Made by a program: the position numbers and the translations under genes. Below are positions 34,763 to 44,170 of a stretch of 64,000 nt of DNA, in pieces. This stretch comes from Clostridia bacterium (GTDB lineage Bacteria > Bacillota > Clostridia > UBA1381 > UBA9506): assembly GCA_017549205.1 (NCBI GenBank), contig JAFYVH010000020.1:1-64000 (forward strand), given 5' to 3'. The number at the start of each line of letters is the position of its first letter. Positions within the stretch are counted from its first letter, which is position 1. Below the pieces are notes generated by a model. That model saw nothing but the letters and a program-made list of their open reading frames with translations. It was not told the origin of the DNA and ran no database searches.

Positions 34763-36265
34763 ATGAATATGTTATCAAAAGAATGGGCTGCATTAAAAAA
34801 CGGCAGTGATATCCGTGGTGTTGCCAGCGAGGGCATTCCCGGAGCATGCGTTAATCTGACAGATCCTGTTGTAGAAGCAATCGCAAAAGGATTTATCCGG
34901 TTTTTAGAGGCAGCATATAATAAAAAAGCTATGGATTTAACCATTGCCATTGGTCATGATAGCCGCATTTCTGCCCAGCGCATTAAAAGTGCATGCATTC
35001 GGGCTATCACCGGCACCGGTGCCAATGTAATCGACTTTGGTCTTTGCACCACACCGGCTATGTTTATGAGCACCATTGATGAATCCCTGGGTGTGTTTGC
35101 ATCCATTATGTTAACAGCCAGTCATCTCCCTTTTAACCGCAACGGCATGAAATTTTTCACTCGTGAGGGCGGCTTGGAGGGCAGCCACATTACCGAGATT
35201 TTAACTTTTGCACAAGAGGGTGCTGCAATAGAGGCCGGCACGCCGGGCAGCGTTACAACCTTTGATTATCTTTCTCGCTATGCCCAGCATATCGCCGAGA
35301 TTATACAGCGCGAAACCGGTCTTTCTACCCCCTTTGCCGGCATGAAGATTGCCGTGGATGCCGGTAACGGTGCCGGTGGTTTTTATGCTGAAAAGGTTTT
35401 GGCGCCTTTAGGTGCCGATGTGAGCGGCAGTTGCTTTTTAGAGCCGGATGGCACCTTCCCCAACCACATTCCCAACCCCGAGGATAAAGACGCTATGCAT
35501 GCTATTTCACAGGCCGTTCTCTCCTCTCATTCGGATTTGGGCGTCATTTTTGATACAGATGTTGACCGCGCTGCCATTGTTGACGAAACCGGCCGCGAAA
35601 TTAATAAAAACAAGCTGATTGCCTTAATTTCAGCCGTGCTCTTTGCAGAAAAGAAAGGCACCGTGGTGACCGACTCTGTCACCTCCACCGGTCTTGCCAC
35701 TTTCATTACCGAGGAATTAGGTGGCGTGCATCATCGTTTTAAACGAGGTTATAAAAATGTTATTAATGAGGCAAAACGGCTGAATGAAAACGGCACTTAC
35801 AGCCCTCTGGCCATTGAAACCAGCGGACATGCTGCTCTTTTAGAAAATTACTTTTTAGATGACGGTGCCTACTTAGTTACTAAGCTTTTGATTAAAGCCG
35901 TAACCATGCGGGCTGAAGGTCGCAAATTGACAGAGCTCATTGAAAGCTTAAAAGAGCCAAAGCTGGCTGCCGGATACCGCTTAAATCTCACCGGCGCTAA
36001 TTTTAAAGAGGACGGACAGAAAATTTTAGATGCCTTAGAAAAGGCAGTTGAAAAAACAGAGGGCATGTCCCTTGAAACACCTAACTATGAAGGTGTGCGC
36101 GTTAACATGGGCGACGGTTGGTTTTTGCTGCGCCTTTCCCTGCACGACCCGCTGATGCCTCTTGATATGCAATGTGACACCCAGGCATGTTTAGACAGCA
36201 TGTATGGCTTTTTAAAGAGCTTTTTGAGTGACTTTGATTGCATCGACATCACTTGCTTGCCTTAA
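34763..36265 (+). CDS. Phosphohexomutase (phosphomannomutase/phosphoglucomutase type)
   Basis: 500 aa, alpha-D-phosphohexomutase family. The phosphoserine loop is MLTASHLPFNRNGMKFF near residue 120, the metal loop DTDVDRAAIVD near 265, and the sugar-binding loop ETSGHAAL near 352. It interconverts hexose 1- and 6-phosphates to feed nucleotide-sugar and wall-polymer synthesis. The loop reads ASHLPFN instead of the common ASHNP, a variant seen in the larger plant/clostridial-type PMM/PGM proteins. Monocistronic, with own promoter and terminator. Confidence 0.87.
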   Translation: MNMLSKEWAALKNGSDIRGVASEGIPGACVNLTDPVVEAIAKGFIRFLEAAYNKKAMDLTIAIGHDSRISAQRIKSACIRAITGTGANVIDFGLCTTPAMFMSTIDESLGVFASIMLTASHLPFNRNGMKFFTREGGLEGSHITEILTFAQEGAAIEAGTPGSVTTFDYLSRYAQHIAEIIQRETGLSTPFAGMKIAVDAGNGAGGFYAEKVLAPLGADVSGSCFLEPDGTFPNHIPNPEDKDAMHAISQAVLSSHSDLGVIFDTDVDRAAIVDETGREINKNKLIALISAVLFAEKKGTVVTDSVTSTGLATFITEELGGVHHRFKRGYKNVINEAKRLNENGTYSPLAIETSGHAALLENYFLDDGAYLVTKLLIKAVTMRAEGRKLTELIESLKEPKLAAGYRLNLTGANFKEDGQKILDALEKAVEKTEGMSLETPNYEGVRVNMGDGWFLLRLSLHDPLMPLDMQCDTQACLDSMYGFLKSFLSDFDCIDITCLP

Positions 36266-36267
36266 AA

Positions 36268-36310
36268 GATAAAGACGCCCGTCATACTTTTGTGACGGGC
36301 GTCTTTCTTT
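36268..36310 (+). terminator. Terminator after the phosphohexomutase gene
   Basis: A 14-bp perfect stem (36271-36284 with 36293-36306) is followed by a C-interrupted T stretch. Confidence 0.85.
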
Positions 36311-36376
36311 TGGGGAGCATGTATATCAAAAAAACAGATAAAATACCATATTTTCTTTGTTTCGTTCAATTTCCTG

Positions 36377-36405
36377 TTGAATATTTTTGCATTATAGTGT
36401 ATAAT
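36377..36405 (+). promoter_or_regulatory. Sigma-A promoter of hisZGH
   Basis: TTGAAT (36377-36382) and TATAAT (36400-36405) with a 17-bp spacer, about 40 bp before hisZ. No T-box leader fits in the short 5' region. Confidence 0.68.
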
Positions 36406-36443
36406 TAAAAATTGAAAATGATTGGATTTATGGGGAGGTTATT

Positions 36444-37733
36444 ATGGCAGATTGGAAACTGTATACACCTGAGGGAACACAAGATGTGTTACCAAAGCAA
36501 TGTGCATATAAAGCAGAACTCGAGGCAACCATTGCCAGTGTCTTTGAGCGTTTTGGCTATCATGTGGCTGAAACCCCAATTCTACAGTTTTATGATGCAT
36601 TTGACACACAAGACGGAAAAATACCCCAAGAAATGATGTATAAATTTTTTGATGCCCAGGGACGCATTTTGGTTTTGCGCCCGGATATCACCACCTGCTT
36701 TGCACGGATGATGGCATCAAAGATGGATGACGGCATTTATCCCAAGCGTCTCCATTATTGCGGCAAAGTTTTTCGCTATATTGATGAATTTGCCTCCGGT
36801 CAGCGCGAATTTTGTCAGGCAGGCATTGAGCTTTATGGTGCCGATGGTGATGTAGCAGACGCAGAGGTCATCGCCTGCGCTATTGAAGCCCTGCTGGCTG
36901 CCGGCTTGGAAAAATTCCAGATTGAAATTGGTCAGGTTGAATTTTATAAAGGCATTATTGCACAAACCGGTTTAACAAACGAAGAATCGGAAATCCTTTG
37001 CGGATTCATTGATAAAAAAGATGCTCTTGCCATTAGCGAATTTTTAAAGGGCAAGAAGGTTGACGAAAAGCTGGCCGCATTTTTAGAAGAACTGCCCACT
37101 CTCTTTGGCAGCGCTGATATTTTATCCGGTATGGATGCAGCTCTGTTAGGCTCTCGTGCCATGGCAGCTCTCAACAACTTAAAAAATGTTTATGACCTTT
37201 TGTGCGCCTATGGTTATGAAGAATATGTTTCCATTGATTTATCTTTGGTGCAGGGCATTAATCGATATACAGGCATTATTTTTAAAGGCATCACCCATGG
37301 TATTGGCTTCTCTGTTTGCTCCGGCGGACGATATAACGGTTTGACCGGCGAGTTTGGCAACAGCTTAAGCGCTGTGGGCATGGCTATCGGCACAGACCGA
37401 TTGCTCACGGTTTTAACCCGTCAGCAAAATGGAAGTGACACTTTGGGGGCTGATTTTTTAGTTTCTGCCACCAACCCGGCTACAGCCTATCAGGTTGTTA
37501 CCGCCCTGCGTGATAGCGGCTATTGTGCTGAACAGGCTCTTTCTGACGAAACCGGTGATGCGCTGCTGCGCTATGCTGAAGCAAACAACATTCAAGGCAT
37601 TATCACCGTAGCCAGCGATGGAAAGATTAAAATATATAACATCTCTTTAGACGAAACTCACGAAACTGATTTGGAAACATTTTTGATACATGACGAGGGC
37701 TGCAACTGTGATGCCTGCCACGGAAAGGACTGA
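36444..37733 (+). CDS. hisZ: ATP phosphoribosyltransferase regulatory subunit HisZ
   Basis: 429 aa. A histidyl-tRNA synthetase paralogue: it has the class II core ([58 protein letters not shown]) but lacks the synthetase anticodon-binding function and is followed by the short form of HisG, which needs it. Together they form the octameric first enzyme of histidine synthesis, with feedback by histidine. The C-terminus carries an odd extension [10 protein letters not shown] with three Cys and a His, possibly metal-binding. GGGGAGG precedes the ATG. Confidence 0.92.
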   Translation: MADWKLYTPEGTQDVLPKQCAYKAELEATIASVFERFGYHVAETPILQFYDAFDTQDGKIPQEMMYKFFDAQGRILVLRPDITTCFARMMASKMDDGIYPKRLHYCGKVFRYIDEFASGQREFCQAGIELYGADGDVADAEVIACAIEALLAAGLEKFQIEIGQVEFYKGIIAQTGLTNEESEILCGFIDKKDALAISEFLKGKKVDEKLAAFLEELPTLFGSADILSGMDAALLGSRAMAALNNLKNVYDLLCAYGYEEYVSIDLSLVQGINRYTGIIFKGITHGIGFSVCSGGRYNGLTGEFGNSLSAVGMAIGTDRLLTVLTRQQNGSDTLGADFLVSATNPATAYQVVTALRDSGYCAEQALSDETGDALLRYAEANNIQGIITVASDGKIKIYNISLDETHETDLETFLIHDEGCNCDACHGKD

Positions 37734-37738
37734 ACAAA

Positions 37739-38377
37739 ATGGATTACATTACAATAGCATTGGCAAAAGGCCGTTTGGCTGACTTAACTGTCGATTTGTT
37801 AGAGCAGGCCGGTCTGAATGTCAGCGAAATGCGCGAAAAAAGCAGAAAGCTGATTTTTACCGATGAAGAAAACAAGTTTAAATTCATTTTGGTAAAAGCC
37901 AGCGATGTGCCGACTTATGTAGAATATGGCGCTGCCGATATCGGTGTTGTGGGTCGCGATACCCTGCTTGAAGCCGGCAAGGACTTATATGAAGTAATTA
38001 ATTTAGGTTTTGGTGCCTGCCGCATGGCTGTTGCAGGTCCCAAAGAGTTAGCCGGTCATTTAGATGAAATTCATAACATGCGTGTTGCAACCAAATATAC
38101 ACAAATAGCCAAAAACTACTACCACTTGGTTAAAAAGCAATCGGTAGAAATCATTAAGCTCCACGGCTCCGTTGAGCTGGCACCCTTGGTGGGACTTTCT
38201 GAGGTGATTGTGGATATTGTTGAAAGTGGCAAAACTTTAAAAGAAAACGGACTTGAGGTGCTGGAAGAAATTTGCGACCTCTCTGCCCGCTTTGTGGTGA
38301 ATCGCGTCAGCATGAAAATGGAAGCCCAGCGCATTATGTCTTTGGTGCACACCATTCAGGAATTGCTGAAACAGTGA
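37739..38377 (+). CDS. hisG: ATP phosphoribosyltransferase, short form
   Basis: 212 aa catalytic subunit lacking the C-terminal regulatory ACT-like domain, as expected beside hisZ. Motifs: [26 protein letters not shown], and [13 protein letters not shown]. It condenses ATP with PRPP, the first step of histidine synthesis. Five bases after hisZ. Confidence 0.95.
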   Translation: MDYITIALAKGRLADLTVDLLEQAGLNVSEMREKSRKLIFTDEENKFKFILVKASDVPTYVEYGAADIGVVGRDTLLEAGKDLYEVINLGFGACRMAVAGPKELAGHLDEIHNMRVATKYTQIAKNYYHLVKKQSVEIIKLHGSVELAPLVGLSEVIVDIVESGKTLKENGLEVLEEICDLSARFVVNRVSMKMEAQRIMSLVHTIQELLKQ

Positions 38378-38385
38378 GGTAAAAC

Positions 38386-38994
38386 ATGATTGCAATTTTA
38401 AACTATGATGCAGGAAACTTAAAAAGCGTTGAAAAGGCCTTTTTATATTTGGGGCAAGATGTTCAGGTGACCGCTGACCCGAAAATCATTACAAAGGCAG
38501 ACCATGTGGTTTTGCCCGGTGTGGGCGCCTTTCGTGATGCCATGGACAAACTGAAAAAATCAGGTCTTGTCCCCGTGATTCATGAAATGGTTGATAAAAA
38601 AACGCCCTTTTTGGGTATTTGCCTTGGCATGCAGCTTTTATATGATTACAGTGAAGAAGGCGATGCAGAAGGATTGGGTATCTTATCCGGTACTGTACGG
38701 CGTTTCCCATCAGATTGCGGATTAAAAATTCCCCAAATCGGTTGGAATCAGCTTGAAATTCAAAAAGAATCTATCCTCTTAAAAGGTTGTGGGGAAGCCC
38801 CCTTTGTTTATTTTGTTCATTCTTATTATGTAGATGCGCAGGATAAAAGCACCGTTGCCGCCACCGTTACTTATGGTGCCAAAGCGGATGTTTTGGTAGA
38901 AAATGAGCAGATTTTTCTCACCCAGTTTCATCCTGAAAAAAGCGGAAATGTGGGTCTTAAAATGCTGCAGAATTTTGCCGATGTGACCGCCTGA
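38386..38994 (+). CDS. hisH: Imidazole glycerol phosphate synthase glutaminase subunit HisH
   Basis: 202 aa class I glutaminase. Catalytic Cys in LGICLGMQLL, and His/Glu in TQFHPEKSG. It supplies ammonia to HisF. hisF, hisA and the other his genes are absent here, so the pathway genes must be scattered. Its stop overlaps the ATG of the next gene (TGATG). Confidence 0.93.
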   Translation: MIAILNYDAGNLKSVEKAFLYLGQDVQVTADPKIITKADHVVLPGVGAFRDAMDKLKKSGLVPVIHEMVDKKTPFLGICLGMQLLYDYSEEGDAEGLGILSGTVRRFPSDCGLKIPQIGWNQLEIQKESILLKGCGEAPFVYFVHSYYVDAQDKSTVAATVTYGAKADVLVENEQIFLTQFHPEKSGNVGLKMLQNFADVTA

Positions 38995-39473
38995 TGAGAG
39001 TGATTGTGTTAAGTGACACCCACGGTGACACCGATGCCATTGACAGCCTTTTTGCCCGCTGTGGTCGGCCGGACTTGATCATTCATTGTGGCGACATGGA
39101 CCGGGATTGTGATTATATTGAATTGACAAAACCTGAGGGCGTGCCGCTTTTAGCGGTCTGTGGGAACAACGATTGGCACAGCGACCGACTTGATCACATC
39201 GTCACCGCCATTGGAGAGTTTCGTTTTTACATAACTCATGGTCATCAGGAGCGGGTTAAAAGTGACTTACGAGGGGTGCTATATGCCGCCAGGACAAACA
39301 ACTGTCAGGTTGTGCTTCATGGTCACACCCATCGTCCCGTCGACCGATTAGAAGAGGACATTCGCATTATAAATCCCGGGGCGCTTTCCGGCAAAGACCC
39401 GACATATGCGGAAATGATTTTGCAAAAGGATTCTCTTTCTGTTCAAATTGTATCTCTATACGAAAGCAAATAA
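38994..39473 (+). CDS. YfcE/MJ0936-type metallophosphoesterase
   Basis: 159 aa. Calcineurin-like metal motifs in order: LSDTHGD, HCGDMDRD, CGNNDWH, ITHGHQ and VLHGHTHRP. The family hydrolyses phosphodiesters in vitro; natural substrates are unclear. Translationally coupled to hisH, which may be chance operon membership. A terminator shared with the convergent amidase gene follows at once. Confidence 0.88.
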   Translation: MRVIVLSDTHGDTDAIDSLFARCGRPDLIIHCGDMDRDCDYIELTKPEGVPLLAVCGNNDWHSDRLDHIVTAIGEFRFYITHGHQERVKSDLRGVLYAARTNNCQVVLHGHTHRPVDRLEEDIRIINPGALSGKDPTYAEMILQKDSLSVQIVSLYESK

Positions 39474-39506
39474 AAAACGGCAGTTCCATAGAACTGCCGT
39501 TTTTAT
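39472..39506. terminator. Bidirectional terminator between the phosphoesterase and amidase genes
   Basis: A 14-bp stem (39473-39486 with 39491-39504) closes a CATA loop and is flanked by A and T runs, so it can work on both strands. Confidence 0.9.
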
Positions 39507-39516
39507 TTGCCCTGTT

Positions 39517-41214
39517 TTAAATTTCCATTTCTTCAAACGCTGCAATCACGCCGTTATAAATAGCCTGCGCCAGCTTTTGTCTATATTCCTCTGTCATCAG
39601 TTTGGCACACTCTTCCGGGTTTGAAATAAAGCCGATTTCCACCAAAGTTGCCGGCATTTGGGTAGAATTAATAACCGCAAGAGTTTTTCCATCCTTCACG
39701 CCACGGTCATGTGCACCCGTTTCGTCAAGCAGACTTTCTAACATAATTTCAGAAAGTCGCTCACTGGTCATGCCGTTTGACACACTACCCGCCTCAAGAT
39801 AGCCATAGGTTTCAATGCCGTTAGCCACATCAGTAATGGTGGAATTTGTGTGAATGCTCACAAAAAGCGAGGTACCTGCATCATTGGCAATGCTACCCAC
39901 ACGAAGATAATCCACATACACATCCTCGTCACGAATCATATGTACTTCAATGTCGTCGGCTTCTAACAATTCCTGCGCCCGAAGTGCAATATCCAAGTTA
40001 AAATCTTTTTCCTTTGCAAGAATGGTAACGCCATCTTCTTCATAGGCAACCGCACCGCCATCCATACCACCATGACCAGCATCCAGCGTGACGGACCGGG
40101 GCAGCGCCTTGTGAATCGATTTCATGCGCACCTCATTCCCCTGCACATACATTTCAAAATCAGTATTCTTGAGTTCAACGGTAATGGTGCCGCTGGTTTC
40201 ATCTTCTCCCGGTGTATACAGCATTTTCTTGCCGAAAAAGCCGGTTACATTCTTTTCTGCCGGTTCGTCGGGCAGATTTTCACCGGAAATGGGAATCATG
40301 ATTTTTGACCCTTTTCGAACGGGTTTTCCCATATCAAGCTTAAACTTAATATAGTCACGACCGCCCTCATATCCATAGGTCACCTCTTTAAACACATCTG
40401 TTATCGGCGGATTTAAGGTGGGGTCAATGGTAATGGAGATGTAAATGTTTTTGCCCCTTGACCACACTTCATAGCCTAAATCCTCTGTTAAATCAAAGGC
40501 AACACGGGCTGTGGTGGGCTGCTGACCAAATCTGATTTTTTGCAGGTTACCGCTTGCAAAGAGAATAACCTCGGGAATTTTGGTGTAAACACCATCTAAA
40601 ACATCCACCACAAGCCGGGTGGGCTCTTTTAAAAGAAATGCGTCATATTCCGGGTTTTTGGTGTCTGTCATGATGGTTAAAAGAACATCAGTTTCGCTCT
40701 CTTGTTCATAAAGCACCTTAGAAACTGTGACGATTTCACGCTCTTCTTCTGTAATGGAAATGGTATCGGTTGTTGTGTCAAACTCCACTTTCATCCCCAG
40801 CTCTTCACCCACAAAGCGTGCAGGTATCATCGTATAATCATTAATGATTTTCGGTGCAATGGGCATGGTTACGGTTTTGCCATTTAAAGTGGCTTTGGTT
40901 TTATTAATATACATTTCAAGCTCTGTTTCACCCATGGTTACCGTCACTTTTTGCTTTGTTCCATCCCACGCCACCTTGGCCCCTAAACCATCCTGAAAAA
41001 CAGCTCGCGCCGGCACCACTGAATAGTCAGAAAAAACAATGGGCGGAATGGCAGGTGTCAGCAGATTGCCGTTTACTTTTAATTTAAACAAATTGCCCTC
41101 ATAATCATGATACGCACCGTCATAAAAGAATTGGACTTTTTCTGCCCCAACGGTCAACGAACAAAGGAGCATGCACAAAGTCATCATTACAATTAACCAT
41201 TTTTTCATGTTCAA
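39517..41214 (-). CDS. N-acetylmuramoyl-L-alanine amidase with copper-amine-oxidase-like and AMIN domains
   Basis: 565 aa, secreted. A signal peptide (residues 1-24, ending SLTVGAEK) is followed by two copper-amine-oxidase-N-like repeats (VVPARAVFQDGLGAKVAWD near 75 and MIPARFVGEELGMKVEFD near 130), an AMIN domain (about 160-265) and a C-terminal Amidase_3. Zinc ligands are in LDAGHGGMDGGA, KEKDFNLDIA and VSIHTNS, with catalytic Glu in LVEIGFISNPEE. It cleaves the MurNAc-L-Ala bond. GGAGG lies seven bases before TTG 41214 but thirteen before ATG 41208, so TTG is preferred; it overlaps the ruvX stop. Confidence 0.88.
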   Translation of the reverse strand: MNMKKWLIVMMTLCMLLCSLTVGAEKVQFFYDGAYHDYEGNLFKLKVNGNLLTPAIPPIVFSDYSVVPARAVFQDGLGAKVAWDGTKQKVTVTMGETELEMYINKTKATLNGKTVTMPIAPKIINDYTMIPARFVGEELGMKVEFDTTTDTISITEEEREIVTVSKVLYEQESETDVLLTIMTDTKNPEYDAFLLKEPTRLVVDVLDGVYTKIPEVILFASGNLQKIRFGQQPTTARVAFDLTEDLGYEVWSRGKNIYISITIDPTLNPPITDVFKEVTYGYEGGRDYIKFKLDMGKPVRKGSKIMIPISGENLPDEPAEKNVTGFFGKKMLYTPGEDETSGTITVELKNTDFEMYVQGNEVRMKSIHKALPRSVTLDAGHGGMDGGAVAYEEDGVTILAKEKDFNLDIALRAQELLEADDIEVHMIRDEDVYVDYLRVGSIANDAGTSLFVSIHTNSTITDVANGIETYGYLEAGSVSNGMTSERLSEIMLESLLDETGAHDRGVKDGKTLAVINSTQMPATLVEIGFISNPEECAKLMTEEYRQKLAQAIYNGVIAAFEEMEI

Positions 41215-41633
41215 TTTTGTTCCTCCATTCGTTTTAAAAACGCCATATACCCTTCTAAAATCAGGGTTGCCGCTACCGTATCAACAAGATTTTTTCGCTT
41301 TTTGCCACGAACATCAAGCTCACTTAAAAAGCCGTGAGCTGCCACAGTTGTCAGCCTCTCATCCCAAAAAACAATTTCCACATCGGTGAGGGCGGCAAGC
41401 TCTTTAGCAAAGGCTCTTGCCTTTTCTGCACTGGCACCTTCTGTGTTGTTCATGTTTTTTGGCAGACCAACCACAATACGTTCAACGCCACTCTCTTTTA
41501 CTAAATCTGCAATCTCTTGCGGTGCCCGGGGTGTCTGTTTCACATTGCCCCAACCCTGTGCAGTTATACATAAGGGGTCAGACATGGCAATGCCGATTCG
41601 TGCATCGCCGTAATCAATTCCCATTAATTTCAT
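41211..41633 (-). CDS. ruvX: Holliday junction resolvase-like RuvX (YqgF)
   Basis: 140 aa RNase H-fold protein with acidic motifs GIDYGDARIGIAMSD, VFWDERLTT and NLVDTVAATLILEGY. The family is implicated in pre-16S rRNA 5' maturation and annotated as a resolvase. ATG at 41633 has GGAGGAAAAACC upstream; the open frame extends further but without an SD. It sits between the glycosyltransferase-CsaB gene and the amidase gene, in one unit. Confidence 0.93.
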   Translation of the reverse strand: MKLMGIDYGDARIGIAMSDPLCITAQGWGNVKQTPRAPQEIADLVKESGVERIVVGLPKNMNNTEGASAEKARAFAKELAALTDVEIVFWDERLTTVAAHGFLSELDVRGKKRKNLVDTVAATLILEGYMAFLKRMEEQN

Positions 41634-41662
41634 GGTTTTTCCTCCGCTATGGTTTTCTTTGA

Positions 41663-43885
41663 CTATTCGATAATAGAGCCCGCAATCTCTGCATTTTTTT
41701 GCGCAAGATTGCAAAGTGTTGTCTGTTTATCCATCAAAGTCTTTCGAATTTCATCATAGTGCTCATAGACAGCAGCAGTTGCCTCTTCAACATCTTTTGC
41801 CGTTAATGTTTCCGCAGAAATGGCTGCACCAATGCCAATGTAATCCATAAAGGCGTCCACCTTGGAATCATAAGAAAGACCAATGGTGGGAACATGAGCA
41901 TTGGCTGCATAAATCAACGAATGCAAGCGCTCTGCCAGTAAAAGTTCCATACGGCTGATGAGGCCTATCATTTCCTGAGCCGAAACAGCCTGAGGCAAAA
42001 TGTGCGCTTTGCAAGGTAAAAGCCCTGCAATTCTCTCGGAAATTTCATAATCTTCAGGATATTGCATAGGCAAGAAAACAGGTGTTAAACCCCGTTTTTC
42101 GCAAATATTTCCAACCGCTTCTGCCAAATTCTTTTCAAAAGACGCATCACAATCTTTCCACGGACGAACAGAAATACCCAGTAGCTTGTCCTCCGGATTG
42201 ATGCCCTGTTCATGCATAAGTTTATTAATGACACTCTCGTCGGCAGGACGAATATCCAGGGCGGGATCTGCCGTTACCAAAACCTTTTCTGTATTTACAT
42301 CCAAAGCTACAAGCTCTTCCATAGAGGCTTGTTCGCGCAGGGTAATGGCAGAAACCTTGTTAAGAGTTTCTTTAACAGCCTTTCGGTTTTTATCCCGCAG
42401 AACAGGACCAATGCCGTTTGCATAAAGCATCACACGGGTGCCCAGCTTTAGCGCTGTTTGAATTAAAAACAAATAATAACGCAACGAACGGCTTGAGGTA
42501 ACATCCTGCAGCAAGCTGCCACCACCACTAATGAACAGTTTTGCCTGCTTCACTGCCTTTTTAATTTTGCAATAGTTATAGCGGTTAATCGATGAAACAC
42601 CATGTGCTTTTTCAGTTGCTTTCGGATTCTTTGAAAGAACACACAAAGAAAGCTCGGGATTTTCCTGGCGCAAATGCTTCAGCATAGCAGAAAGCAGTGC
42701 CTCATCACCGGAATTGCCATAACCATAATAGCCGGAGATGACCACATCCCAAGGCTTGTTCTCCACCGCACTGCAATACATTGCCACATTATCGGCTGCC
42801 ATTTTGGATACGGAATAATAATTGCAAATGATTTCTCTTGCATAAGCACCCCAACGATCTTTCTGCGCCGCGTCCGCTGAGAGCACGGTTTTAACATCTT
42901 CCCACAGCAATTGTGGTGTTGATTGTACCAAACCGCGACAGCAGAAATTGGTGTCAATGCCTGTTTGCAGCTTACTTTCATCAAAAATGCCTAAATACCC
43001 TTCATTACCTGCCACAATCACGGGTTTAGCGCAAGACATAGCCTCTAAGGCAGAGCGGGAAACGCCCACAAATAAGTCAGACATGGCTGCAAAATGCTGA
43101 ATGTCTGTTCTTCCGCCGGTTAAAACAACCATACGGCGACCGATTTTGTTATTAACCTCTTCGGCTAAAGCTTTGAGCTTGTCAAACACATTGCCGCTGC
43201 CCACAATCACAATTTCTGTGCCGGGAAAAGCCTCATCAATCAAGGGTGCAATCTCTGTCAGGTGAAATGCCACCAGTGCCCTGTCTTCATCCATGCGACT
43301 GATATATACAATCTTGCGGCTCTCCTTTTGCAAAGAAAACTCTTCTAAAACAGAGAAGAAATCTGTGGTTTCAGAGAATTTATTTGTGTCAATACCGTTA
43401 ATGGTGACATAAATGTCGTTGGGGTCTGTTCCATAATTATCCATGAGGTAGGTTTTAATGTCTTCACTGACGGACATAACTTTTTCGCCCCAGTTGGATA
43501 GGTATTTAAACCCATGATCCGTGCGGAACACCCAATGGGCTGTGGTGACAAAAGTAAAATTCATAAAGGGATGCAAGAGACCGCATAAAAAGGCGGGAAT
43601 GCGTCCATGAGCGTGCACCAGGTCAATCTTTTCTTTTTTTATAATGCGTGTGAGGGCAGCAAGTGAGGTCAGCACCTTGTCAGGACGCTTTGTATGCATA
43701 GGCACTTTATAATGCTTAATACCGGCTGCTTTAAGGGGAGCTTCATAAACGCCGCCGCTGGAAGCGACAACCACCTGAAAACCCTGACGGGCAAGCTCAA
43801 GACTCAGTTCAAGCACATGGGTTTCGGCACCGCCAATTTCAAGACCCATCAGCGTCATTAAAATCTTTTTATCCTTAATGTCCAT
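41663..43885 (-). CDS. csaB: Glycosyltransferase (GT4) fused to CsaB polysaccharide pyruvyl transferase
   Basis: 740 aa in two parts. Residues 1-375 are a GT-B glycosyltransferase (GLEIGGAETHVLELSLELA, LVHAHGRIP, VVYISRMD-like IVYISRMDEDRA, GVSRSALEAMSCAKPVI). Residues about 378-740 are CsaB (GYYGYGNSGDEALLSAML, FISGGGSLLQDVTS, ITLREQASMEEL, LLGISVRPW, GLSYDSKVDAFM). CsaB adds ketal-pyruvate to secondary cell wall polymer, the ligand of SLH domains. The fusion suggests that sugar addition and pyruvylation act in sequence on one polymer. No SLH protein is in the window. Own promoter, then ruvX and the amidase. Confidence 0.88.
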   Translation of the reverse strand: MDIKDKKILMTLMGLEIGGAETHVLELSLELARQGFQVVVASSGGVYEAPLKAAGIKHYKVPMHTKRPDKVLTSLAALTRIIKKEKIDLVHAHGRIPAFLCGLLHPFMNFTFVTTAHWVFRTDHGFKYLSNWGEKVMSVSEDIKTYLMDNYGTDPNDIYVTINGIDTNKFSETTDFFSVLEEFSLQKESRKIVYISRMDEDRALVAFHLTEIAPLIDEAFPGTEIVIVGSGNVFDKLKALAEEVNNKIGRRMVVLTGGRTDIQHFAAMSDLFVGVSRSALEAMSCAKPVIVAGNEGYLGIFDESKLQTGIDTNFCCRGLVQSTPQLLWEDVKTVLSADAAQKDRWGAYAREIICNYYSVSKMAADNVAMYCSAVENKPWDVVISGYYGYGNSGDEALLSAMLKHLRQENPELSLCVLSKNPKATEKAHGVSSINRYNYCKIKKAVKQAKLFISGGGSLLQDVTSSRSLRYYLFLIQTALKLGTRVMLYANGIGPVLRDKNRKAVKETLNKVSAITLREQASMEELVALDVNTEKVLVTADPALDIRPADESVINKLMHEQGINPEDKLLGISVRPWKDCDASFEKNLAEAVGNICEKRGLTPVFLPMQYPEDYEISERIAGLLPCKAHILPQAVSAQEMIGLISRMELLLAERLHSLIYAANAHVPTIGLSYDSKVDAFMDYIGIGAAISAETLTAKDVEEATAAVYEHYDEIRKTLMDKQTTLCNLAQKNAEIAGSIIE

Positions 43886-43999
43886 AGGGCTTTGCTCCTT
43901 TCAAAATGCGAAGGGTTACACCTTAGTCAATGTCATATTTTCACAAAACATGAAAATTCATACAAATACCATCTGTCATAAGTATACAATTCCATTTTG

Positions 44000-44028
44000 A
44001 TTATACAATACTATTCCCCTTTTTTCAA
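44000..44028 (-). promoter_or_regulatory. Sigma-A promoter of the csaB fusion-ruvX-amidase unit
   Basis: Minus strand TTGAAA (44023-44028) and TATAAT (44000-44005), 17-bp spacer; the leader is about 110 bases long. Confidence 0.7.
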
Positions 44029-44109
44029 TCTTTTCCCCTCCTTTGTAACAAAATCTTAAATATGCTTTCATTTCGTTGACACAAAACTGTGGAAAATTTA
44101 CCTGCATGA

Positions 44110-44155
44110 CATAAAAAAAGGATTGCAAAACAGAGTTTTTGCAATCCTTTTCATT
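44110..44155 (-). terminator. Terminator after serA
   Basis: A 15-bp stem (44116-44130 with 44137-44151) with T runs on both strands ends the serC-serA unit. Confidence 0.85.
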
Positions 44156-44170
44156 TAACCTTATTAAATC

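Noticed and set aside
41663..43885. Internal start separating the GT and CsaB parts, as in ispH-rpsA.
   Set aside because: The only purine-rich stretch near the junction is too far from any start codon in frame.
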